64,000 nt of DNA, from positions 248,001 through 312,000 of the forward strand of contig JAZGTN010000013.1 of assembly GCA_037783415.1 (NCBI GenBank), written 5' to 3'. This document shows positions 31,701 through 43,700 of the stretch, in pieces; position 1 is the stretch's first letter, and each line of letters begins with the position of its first letter. The stretch comes from Leptasterias polaris. Taxonomy: Eukaryota; Echinodermata; Asteroidea; Forcipulatida; Asteriidae. The notes beneath the pieces are model-generated. The model made no database searches. It was not told where the DNA came from and worked only from the letters and a program-made list of their open reading frames with translations. A program made the translations under genes and the position numbers.

Positions 31701-34700
31701 ACTACCTCCCTCCCCTTCCCGGGGCAGTGGTCCAATAATTGAAAGACACTGCTTCCGAATCATTCATGTCATTCTACATGGTACATGTACATGTAGACAA
31801 CTAGTCTACCAGGTCTTACATTATTCACATGGTTTCATTTGCTTGGCCCAACCAGTCACATTCAAGACCGCTGGGATGAGCTGATGTTTAAACTTTAATA
31901 CAAATTCTTGTTCCTGACTGTTTTGTTCCTGCTGGTTTGTGGAATGCGCTCAATCTCAACAAGATCACATGCGGTATGCATCTTCAATGCATCTGATCAT
32001 GATGAAGTAGTTGTTGCTACCAAAGCTTACAGTATGCAGATATTTCTGACTAGTTAGTCATTAAAGTGCTACAATTTAATTTCTGTCTGCAATTACCTGA
32101 TCAACACGGCAACCAACCACTTACACACAATATGATAATGCATGAAAATCGAAACGTTTTTCTTAAACCAAAGTTGCTATAAGAATTTTGCAATCAAGCC
32201 CTATTTTTCATACAAGGCAAAGAATGACAAATAATTGTTTACATAATAGAGCTACCGGGGTATATTATTATCGATAGTTAAATCTTTCATAAACAGGAAG
32301 AGGTGACCATATTTATTTAGGTCAGGAAGAATGATCCAATGGGCATGTGCATGTCAGCCATCCCAGGACCTTTGAATGAGGCACTAGGACCAAGCGAAAT
32401 GGTTTCACTGCCCCACTCCTGCTGTGTGAATTCAAAACCGACTTGTGAATGCGTACATATTTATAAACATGCCACTCTTTTTGTCAGGGAAGGTAAGTAC
32501 GCTACATGTATGTATACAGATACAGTAACTTGAGTAAGTGTAATTCGGTAGCTTAGGTAAGTAATCTGCCTGCAACTTCACGTCGTATGGCGTGTATATC
32601 CGCAACTTCACGTCGTATGGCGTGTATATCCGCAACAAAATTTTTTGACTGACTTATGGTGGACGGTTCTTTTCAACCGGAACAACTTCCGAGCGCTCTC
32701 AATTTTTTGCTGCCAGAAGGCCGACGGAAATGTTCTCCTGGACATTCCATTGTGTAGCGTGGCACAGGCAAGCACCTAACGTGCTACGCTTTGTTTCACC
32801 CTTTCAAAAAGGGACACCATACTATTGGAAAGCATGATTTGTAATGTCCCTTTTTGCGGGGGTTATTGTGTAATTCCTGATTCCAGACCTTTGTTCTGTT
32901 GTCGCACAAATGTGGCATAAAAGAATGGACAAGCTGCCACCATTGTTTGTCATTGTATTCGGCTCAATGGGAGTTTGATCCAGGCAGTCTGAAATTCCAG
33001 CATACAATGGCAGAATATTGGCCATGACTTGCGTCTGAGGTCAGGTTTTGCGAAACAGATTGAGTACTTAATCATCCCAGTGCAAATTATGAGAACCTTT
33101 GTTGTGTTTCCTCTGTCGCGTTAAGGCAACAATATTTTCAAAGGGAAATGATTACTCAAAAAGCTATTTTTAAAAAAATTTGGAAAATAATACCATGGCT
33201 GGGCTGGGCACAGTAATTTTTCAGAATACCGACTCAAAGTGGTTAACAACCTCACTCTTGCTGAAGAACGGAATCAGCATATGATTGAATCTGTATGTTC
33301 ATTTTGATCTGGTTGAATTTTTTTTTGATCGATATACCAGGCAGGTAAGTATTTGTGTATACAGGCCTGAAGGCATTTACCTCCCCTGCATTCATGATGT
33401 GTCAGGCCTGCTTGCACTTGAGTTTTTGAAATGTAATGTTTCTAACTGTCCAATGTTTTTGTTTTGAAGTTGGAGAAGAAGTCGCTTACAAGCCGCAAAC
33501 AATACTGGACAGCAGCATCAAGGGCAACTTGCAGTATTGGATACATCACTCCATCATCCAGCACTGGAGACAATACCTGAAGCATCCCTACCACAGAGAC
33601 ATGTTACACAGGATTTGACCAACCTGAAGTACTTGGGACAGGAAACCTCGGGCAGAGCAGTACATCGACAGCAAGATACATGCAGAGTAAAGAATACCCA
33701 CAAGCTGTATAAGACAGGCCCACAGCAAATAGACTGGGATGAGATTCCCAAACCACCAGAGACTCGCCTGCAGGAGACCCACTCACTGCATGAGAAATAT
33801 CCAGTTCAGGAAACCTCACCTGTGATGCATCTAGAACAACAGAAAAGCCAGGCTGAGGAAATTGCACAGCTTCTCTTCAAAGGCTCGTTTAACTTTACAT
33901 TGCAAGACAAAGATTCAGTTCATGAAGACTTTTCAGTGCGAGAGAGAAGTCAAAGAACCACGATCGAGATGTTCGCATCACTAGAGGATTACCGACAGGA
34001 GACACATCCTTTACGTGCGAAGTACCCAGTACAGGTGACCTCAAGTGAGATGTGGGAACTACACGAGGAGAGCAAAGCACAGGAAACATCTCAACAGGAC
34101 AGAAAGTGGGTTCTAGAAGTCAATCCATTTCAAGAGACAAGTTGTAGAACCTCAGATGAAATGGCCACACCACAAGAGAATCACCTCGGGAATACCAACC
34201 ATCTGCATGACAAATACCCGACACAGGAGTTCTCACACATGATTCATTTAGAGCAGCAGAGGAACCAGGCAGAGGAGGTACTGCAACTTCTCTTTAGAGG
34301 AGCATTTAACACTCGTCAGGACAGAGATTTTATGCCAGATGCCATTTTAGCTCTTGAGTCCACTCAGGAGACAGCTCCCAATTCGATTACAGCTCCCAAT
34401 TCGATTACAGCTCCCAATTCGATTACAGCTCCTATGGCAAAAGGAGTATCCATGTCCTGTTGAACAGAAGGAACTGGTACGCATGATAGTATAAGTATTT
34501 GAAAAACAAACTTGTAAATACAAACTCTTTGCAAAGACAAATATATAAATCTATACAAAACATTAACACTATTTTATTCAACCAAACTTGAGACAACATT
34601 TATAAAAAGTCACCTGATTTTGCAAGAGCCACCTAGGATAAAGAGCTCCCACTGTGGTTGAAGGCTGCTAAACCATCTATCTATCTTGGCCTATCCCGTC

Positions 34701-37700
34701 GTAAACGACGATGAGTTCGGCGTCTGTCACAATCATCAATGTAGCCTTGAGAGCAGATTGAGCACCCTGTGTGGATAACAGAGCGCCAGGAGGAGCGATC
34801 AAGTGCAACAGTCTCCCAGGTGGCAACTGGGATGTTGAAAGCAGCCAGGTCTCGCTTTAGGACATCCTTGAAGCGCAGCCTAGGGCGGCCACGGGGACGT
34901 GGAGCATCAGCCAGTTCACCATAGAAGATGTCCTTGGGGAGGCGGCCGTCATCCAGTCTGCAGACATGACCGGTCCAGCGAAGGCGGCGCACTCTCAGCA
35001 TGGTGAACAAATCAGTTGCTCCCGTGAGTTCAAGGATTGAGGTGTTCGGAACACGATCATACCAGGAGATGCCAAGTATGGAGCGAAGGCAACGAAAGTG
35101 AAATGAGTTCAGGCGACGTTCCTGGCGACTGTACGTCGGCCAAGACTCACTGCAATAAAGTAGAGTACTCAGCACACAAGCCGTGTACACCCGAATCTTC
35201 AGGTTGATGGAGAGGTCCCGATTGTCCCATACACGGGAGCGTAGTTGACCGAAGGTGGTTGAAGCCTTCCCAATACGGGTATCAATCTCAGCATCCAGGG
35301 AGTTGGCCATTGTGGATCCAAGGTAGCAGAACTTATTTACCACACTTAGTGCTGTTCCATTGATGTAGATGTTTGGCTGAGCTGCAGTCCCCTGGGAGAG
35401 AATTACTGTCTTGTTGAGGCTGATCTTCATGCCAAACTCCGAGCATGCTTTGCCAAAGGAGTTGCAGAGATCTTGGAGCTCAGCTTCGGAGTGTGCAACA
35501 ATAGCAGCGTCATCTGCGTACAGGAGCTCACGAATAAAAACACTTCTGATCTTCGTTCTTGCACGGAGGCGGGAGAGGTTAAAAAACTTCCCAGAGCTGC
35601 GGGTGTGAAGCAGTAGTCCTGACGGGTCAGGAAATGCACGCTGCAGTAGTGCAGAGAAGTAGATGCCAAACAGGGTCGGAGCAAGCACACATCCCTGTCT
35701 GACGCCTCGGTGAATGGCAAACTTCCTGGATCTTGAACCTTTGTATTGGACTGTGGATTTCATGTCCTCATGAAATCCCATCAAGATAGAACGTAGGGTG
35801 TCTGGACAGCCAAGGTGTTTTAGGATCACAAACAGGCCTGACCTACTCACAAGGTCGAATGCTTTTGTCAGATCGATGAACACAACATATAGTGGGCGGT
35901 GCTGTTCAACACATTTCTCCTGGATCTGACAAGAGAGAATACCGCATTGACAGTGGAGCGAGATGTGCAGAAGCCGCATTGACTCTCAGGAAGGATCTTG
36001 TTGGCAATGACCTGCAGCCTAGGTAGGAGCACACGCGAGAAGACCTTGCCAGCTAAGCTAAGAAGAGAGATCCCCCTGTAATTGTTGCAGTCTTGTCGAT
36101 TTCCTTTGTTCTTGTAGAGGGTGATTATGTTAGCATCCTTCAAGTCTTGTGGGATGCAGAGCGTTTTCCAACAAACCGAAATGACATTGTGGAGCTCTAC
36201 AGCAAGGGTCTCACCTCCCGTTTTGAACACTTCGGGTGGGATGCCATCTATACCAGGAGACTTGTTGTTTTTTAGCCCAATGATGGCACGCTTCACTGCA
36301 TCTAATGTGATGTCACTGTCAAGATCATGAATGGTGGGAATTTTTGGCAGGGAAGTTAATATGGCAGCAGTGTCTACTTCAACATCGCTAGCATACAAGG
36401 AACTGTAGTGCTCTGCCCAGCGGTCAAGCTGTGCTGAAGGATCAGTGAGAATTTCGCCACTTGCTGACAGCAGCGGAGAGGACTTCTTAGGAGTAGGACC
36501 GATGGCTTCTTTGATACCTTTGTACATTCCATGAAGGTCACCAGAGTTGGCACACCGTTGAATAACAGTCCAATAACAACTGAGGGCTATGCGAGTTACA
36601 CGTTGAACATCAGCCTTTGCAACCATAGAGGCACCTGATATTGCAAGAGCTCCCTAGGTTAAAGAGCTCCCACTGTGGTTGAATCCTGCTAAACCATAGA
36701 GGCACCTGATATTGCAAGAGCTCCCTAGGTTAAAGAGCTCCCTAGGTTAAAGAGCTCCCACTGTGGTTGAATCCTGCTAAACCATAGAGGCACCTGATAT
36801 TGCAAGAGCTCCCTAGGTTAAAGAGCTCCCTAGGTTAAAGAGCTCCCACTGTGGTTGAATCCTGCTAAACCATAGAGGCACCTGATATTGCAAGAGCTCC
36901 CTAGGTTAAAGAGCTCCCTAGGTTAAAGAGCTCCCACTGTGGTTGAATCCTGCTAAACCAGAGAGGCACCTGATATTGCAAGAGCTCCCTAGGTTAAAGA
37001 GCATACAGGCATCTCTTCTCCAGTAATTCGTGTTGCGACCGGCAATAAACATGAACGTCGCCAACCAAGACTGGTTTGAAGCCTCCTCAGTTCCTTCTGT
37101 TGTCACAGCCTGGAATCGCATTGCAGAAGGTAACCATTTTACCCTTCTACCCCCAACTTTCTACCCGGCTATTTGAAGCTTCAAACATCATTTAAAGACG
37201 CAATCAACCAAGTGGCGATTAGCCCGGCATTCTTTTAGTACTTTGCTCAGATGCATTGGGGCTACGTCATTACATTGATCAGCCATAGTCTTTTGATCAA
37301 CTTCACAAGATCTATACCCAGGACAGAGTAGTCTTGGTGCAAGACGTTGTTGTTCATTATCACGCAACTATCGCAATCACGCAACTATCACGATTTAGCG
37401 CCCGCGCGCATGTGACTATCGAACAATAGCGGGCACTGTTGGGAAACTTCCAGATCACCACCACACATCGCACTCAAAACACGGATTCGCGGCTTCCAGA
37501 AGACGCCCTCTATCGGTGGAATAGTCGCGACAAGAACGTCTTGCACCAAGACTAAGGGTAGAGTTGTGCAGGGTATCTACTTATCTAAAGGGGCTGTGTC
37601 GTCATGATCAAAGCAGGCCTGTAGCTGTACATGGAATTATGAAGTCTCACCCGAAAAGCATGCGCTCTCTCCATAGATATGATAAGGGAGAGGGCATGTA

Positions 37701-40700
37701 TATCCAGTTACTGGGTGAGAGTTCCTTATTCCATGTACAGCCACAGGTCTGCTTTGATCATGACGACACAGTCCATTTAAAAGTATCACTTAATCCATTT
37801 TTTTAACCTACTTTTATGAACTACATGAATTAATCCACATTTCATTTGTTGTTTTATAGGTGTTTAAGGGGAAATGTTGAGTACGATCACGTGACCAAGA
37901 TCAAATTTAGTCCAGACTGCAAGTAAGTAAAACTTTCACAAGCCCACATCCTCGTCTGAAAAGCCTCATGTATTGAGGGTGTACAAAACCCATGGACCCC
38001 ATCACAGTGGCATCAATTGTTTTGTTATACCATGATAATGGATTGCAGGAGGGGAAAAAAAACATAAAGTGAAATAATTAATATATTTCTTTATAATTTT
38101 TTTGTTGAACATTGCATTTCCCTGTTTACTTTATACAAACTCAAACACTTGAACAGGAAATTACTTTAAAAACCTGTCTTTAAAAAAGTGTTTTTATTTT
38201 TGTTCCAGCGCCTTGAGTGCCTTATTGGTAGACACAGGCGCTTTACAAGACTATGGTAAAAATATTGTTCTTAAATGCCTTTCTTCTTTGCAACGGGAGA
38301 GAAACCTCTTCTTTGAGGCAGTCTGTTGTCAACTTCCAAAATTTGTCTGAGAAAATTGGCACAGTTAAAAAAGCAGATGAACAGTGGCAAACGAATTGTT
38401 AACAATGGCAGTCGTTGGCAAAAACTTTCTTTCACTGTTCCCTCGGACACATCTCAAAGGAACTTACATTGATTTGCCTAATACCAGTGTAGTTTCAACC
38501 TCGTACCTGGGGCTATTTCCAATATTGTATAAGACAGTGGAATGGCTAACTGTAGACATGATAGGTATTGTACCCTGTGGGGTACATCACTCATGTTCCC
38601 CTATACCATGTACATATATGCGTCTTTTTTACCACATCACATGATATTCACAATCTAAATTACCGTGGTATAACGGTACTACGTGCACAATTTTTTATTT
38701 AATTTTCATGTCGGATGTAAATCCATGGTACGTGTAATTCACTTGGAACAGTTGAGTTCACTCTTTCCATTTCAACTTTGTCAATAAAACTGATTTGTCT
38801 TCCATTGTAAGGGCCTTCATCACCAGTCTGTCAACTGGTAACTGCATAAGAGTCTTCAAGATGGCCAAGAAGGAAGATGGAACATCCAGCACAATCTCCG
38901 CCTCTTTGGACTTCCCTAAGGTTGGTTTCTTTTATATCCACTTACCACCAGGAACACCGAAATATATATATATAAAACTTGCCTGAATTTTGTTTTTATG
39001 TGTGCCTGTCTGCCTGTTGAAAAAAATAAAGAAACTTTTATTATCTTGATATATAAGAAATCATACTTTAGATCTACTGAGTGCTGAGGATGCTGTTCCC
39101 GAAAGCTCCTTAACCCTTTAGAGACCATAGCGGGTACAAGCGACTTATACCAAAACGCCCATAGCGGCCGCAAAGTTTAACCTACAGTACCTCTATTCAC
39201 ATAAAGAGGTCAAAGGAAAGGTCATGGCCACATATGAAATTTTCCGATGTAGTATGTTGACATAGTATCCCAATTTCTAAACAAGAAACTAAATTTTCTC
39301 TTTCATTTTATTTATGTTGAGATTTTTTACTGACAAAAATTCAATGAAGAAACTTAACAATATTAGCAATGTCCGGGCGTGTTGTGATGATTGTACAGAA
39401 ATGAATGGTCTCTGAAGGTATAAAATCTACATCAGGTGTGACAGGCATGGTATTCCTCCTACTTAAGTCTGATTTTCCGATTTGTTTTTTTTTGCCTTTG
39501 GAAAAATCTGAAAAATTGTTATCAGATAGCCTAAAAGTCTGAAGCCTACACCATGTGTACATGTAGGTCAACCCTTGTACTTGATATAATGTTCCTACTT
39601 TTGTTCCAATGACCAAATATCATGACTGGTGTTACTGAAAGGTTGCAATGCTATCATTTCAGATGTACCCCTAACACTAGGATCGTACTTGTACTTCAAT
39701 TCAAATCAATGCAGTTCAAATTATTTATTCATCATTTAAAAACTTTCCGACCTTTTTGTCAACAATGACTCTCACCCCTAAGTACATGTTTTTAATTTCT
39801 CCGTTTCCAGGCGTGTGATTTCTAAGGATTTTTCCTTATTTCAGGATTTTCTCTAAAAATTCGTTGAGCCTTGCGTCCACATTGTGTCCCAACTTGCAGT
39901 TTTGTGTTTCTGGTGGTGCACAGATCCTGCAAACCTCCTGAATTGTAACATTTTGGAAGTTTTGGGTCTAGAATTAAAGGGGGAATCCAGGCCAGCGAGT
40001 TATCAAATCTCATCCCTGCATTTCACATGCATGGGCAAAGTTTTAAAAACTGTTTACCAAGCAATATTTTAGCAAAGGAAATTAGACTCTGTGTTCCATT
40101 CTCCGTACTGATTCTGCCCATGTTGTATCAGATACATTCTACAGATATCATCAACATTGGTTTAGGATCCCACACCCATGGTAGCTTCATCATGTTGGCG
40201 TATAAGGACACTACCATCCAGATTTGTGATGTCAAAGGTAGGTCAGACAGGGTTAGGCCCTTTGACCTTAGGTCAACTTCTTAAGAGAGCATCTCAAAAG
40301 TTGGGCATGTTCTAAGTTCGAAAATGTTCTCGTACACATACGCCCGCAATCCACTGGACCATCGGAACTTTCTGCTGGACCCCGACATTGTGCCGAACTT
40401 CAGGAACAATCCTATACAAGTGAATACTTGGGTTAGCATTTGGAAAGTTCTAACGGACAAGTCTATCTTCCCATGCTGGACACTAGACTGACAAGACACT
40501 AGACTGTAGGATCTATCTAGTTTTTACCGATTAAATGTTTTATTTGTTTTCGTATGAAACAGAAATGATAGAAAAGAAAGGACACACTCAACGCCACTTT
40601 TTTCTTTTTGTGAAAAGATTTGCGCAATTTCTGCGTCATACAAAAACAATCAATATACATGTATACAGCTATGTGTATACATGTACTTGAATTCTTGATC

Positions 40701-43700
40701 AATTTTATGGAGGTTGTCTACAGACTCCTTGAGCTACAGTACACACGTGGAATACCTATCCGATCTAATTAGAGCATTCCAATTGTTTGGATTTTTAGCG
40801 CATAAGAATACATCTGCTTTCAGGAGGGCCATCTAGGATTTCTCTTTCTTGCTGCTTTACTAAAAGGCAGGCTGAACATGCTTTTGATTCTTGTTATTAA
40901 ACAACTACACGTTAATGATGCAGCAATTCAAATCCATTGTGAACATGCGCTCACATTCTTAATTTTATGTACATGGAATACACTTTGGCTCTTACACATT
41001 TTTCAGCTACAGGAAGTTTGAAAGATTGCACCATACCAATTCAGTTCAATTCAATTCATCATTGATTTCCATATTGGTGAAAAATAAGAAAAACATTCAA
41101 ATTTAGAACAATTACTTATAGTCAAAGACATCCAAGAACTGATTGAAGAAAACAAAACAAAACAATGAAATGGATTCAGAGCAAAGCATAGTGGGGGCAT
41201 TTTCAGAAGCCAAAAGGAGGCTTGTATTGAAATTCCAACTGACAAATACGGACCGAAAACAATAGCAACAAACAAACAAAAATTAATAATGGTTGTGGGA
41301 GTAGGATTTGGTGTTGAGGTTGGAGAACTGGACTTAGTTCTGGTGGCAGAGTCATCAGAATGTGGGTTCGAATCCAGCCTTGACCAGCCATTGTGTCCTT
41401 GAGCAAGACACCTGGCCAGCCATGAGCAAGACACTTGACCATAAATTGCTCCTCTAAACCACAATGTATACATGGATACCTAGAAGGTATTGCGTAGGAT
41501 TAACCCCTGCTCACAAGTATAAGTAGCTTGGGGTTTCATGCTGCCTAGGAAAGTTTGAGAAATGGTTTTAAAAAGTATGTCTTATGGCCAGGGATGATGT
41601 TGTAAAAGAACCATGATCCAGATAAAAGTATTGGTGCACACTATACAAGAACATTAGTATTATTATTATACAATTTTTATTACACACCAGGCTATTAAGC
41701 CATTCAGTTTTGAGAAAATGTTTTTGTTGGATCCGTCCAGGTGAGATTCTACAGTCCATTGATACGCATCACATGAATAACAACTACGCAGCAGTGTCAA
41801 CGTGTGGGCGCTTTGTGGCTTCATGTGGTATGTACTTAATACTCTATAAGTTTATTTTTCTGAGTCGAACCTAGGGCTAGTTATTTTGAATCTCACATGT
41901 CTATGATTGTTTTAGTCTAGACATTTGAGTTCCACATGTCTAAGTTTTCTATAGATAGAACATATATTTTGTACTAACCCTCTGGGATAACTTAGAAGGG
42001 TTTGCCCCCCAACCTTGCCAGTGAGTGACTACCCAGCTGGACCAGTTAGCTTTACATTTCACCAGTCCATCAGGTTTTTCACCAGTCATATTTCTAACGA
42101 AGAACAGTTCCAAAAACCAAAGGTCTACTTTGCCTTTAAGACAGGGGCCTACTATATCCCTTCAGCTATGATGCAAATTCTGGACATACATGACATAGAT
42201 ATTTCACGCAGCGGATTACTGATCACATCAGTGGTGTTCAACTTGGCAATTATGCCACTGACTCCTCAACTGGGCCCAATTTCATAGAGCTGCTTAAGCA
42301 GAAAATATTGCTTAAAAATTGTCTGCTAAGCAGAAATGAGTAGGATACCAGTCAACAATTGTACATGTGACATGGTAGTTTGGCTGGTAACCTTATTCTG
42401 GTAAGCGAAATGTTGTTGTGCTTAGCTACTTTTTGTGCTTAAGCAGCTCTATGAAATTAGACCCTGATCTCAATGTCCAGTACAAATGCTATCCTGTCTA
42501 CTGTTCCTATTTAAATATTCTATGACCAAATTTGACCGCAGGCGCAAGGCCAATGATTTTAACGTCAGGCCAGTAAAATCACGACCGGACAAGTTCTGCA
42601 ATCTTGTGTTTTTCAGTTGAACAAATTTCTTTAAAACAAAATTTATGTTCAAATGTTGACTTTGAATCTGATTAATATCGTTCAATTCGTTGAGTATTTA
42701 AGTACACTCTCACCCTTAGCACAAAGTGAGATCAATCTTCTTCAGCGCTTGTTCAAATAAAAGCAGGTCTTGTATGAAGAATTCTGGTCAAGCTAAAATG
42801 TTGAGCAACAAGCCCTGCAGTCTTGTGAACTTGTCAACCAAATTTGAGGCCAGCTCAACTCGAGCGCTTAATTTATCTTATTAATCTGAAGGTTTCACCC
42901 CTGATGTTAAAGTGTGGGAGGTTCTTTTCAACAAAGAAGGTGACTTCAGTGAAGTCAGACGTGTGATGGATCTGAAAGGGCATAGAGCTAGTGTCTACTA
43001 CTTATCATTCAACACCGATTCAACCAGGTTTGATCTATATTTTCTTGATTCGTTTTTTTAAAGATATTAAACAGGATCAGTAAGGATGAAAAACATCATT
43101 ATTTCAATTCAATTCAATAGACATTTATTTCACATTGACATATTCAATGACAATAAATACAGTTTGTATAATAGGCCATACGGGGTAAACTGTATCTTGT
43201 CGTCCCGTTCCGACCCCTGTGGGTCTAAGATAACTCTACAGTTTTTAACAGAGTAGTTGCTGGAGATTACGATTCCGAAAGTTCTCCACAAAAACGTCAG
43301 TCAAATTTGAGAAATTATCGACCAAACATTGCACTAGATAATCGACAGCGATCGAACACTGTTTACGGTTGTGATACGTCGGCTCGTTACATTTTATTTG
43401 AAATACCTGCGCACAGACACCATGTGATCTAAATTCGCCAATCACATCCTAGGTCACACGTCATGTGACACCCCCAAACAAACATGGTGGCGCCCATGCC
43501 TCGCTCGGGTGAGAAAGACTCCGTGATAAATCCGAAGTGTTTTGTTCACCTAAAATCTGTCAAAACTCAGAAAGCACAATATATTTTCAGGGAAGAGTAA
43601 AATTATGCATGAGGCCGTGTTCAAGCGCGTCGTCATGAGATGAGATCATGTGTGTGAGATCACGAAAAACACAGCATCTTTTGATAGTACGGCCCCGTAC

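Noticed and set aside
33436..33618. Alternative frame VGEEVAYKPQTILDSS... at the nested exon
   Set aside because: Needs phase 1 entry and stops after ~49 codons; the phase-2 frame stays open for 330 codons and contains internal amino-acid repeats.
35868..36626. LINE ORF beginning at ATG 36626
   Set aside because: The ATG is contributed by the target-site duplication flank (AACCAT on the plus strand), so it is not an original LINE start; the element is 5'-truncated.
36868..37121. CRISPR-like regular repeats
   Set aside because: Units are directly adjacent without unique spacers; this is a satellite array in a eukaryotic intron.
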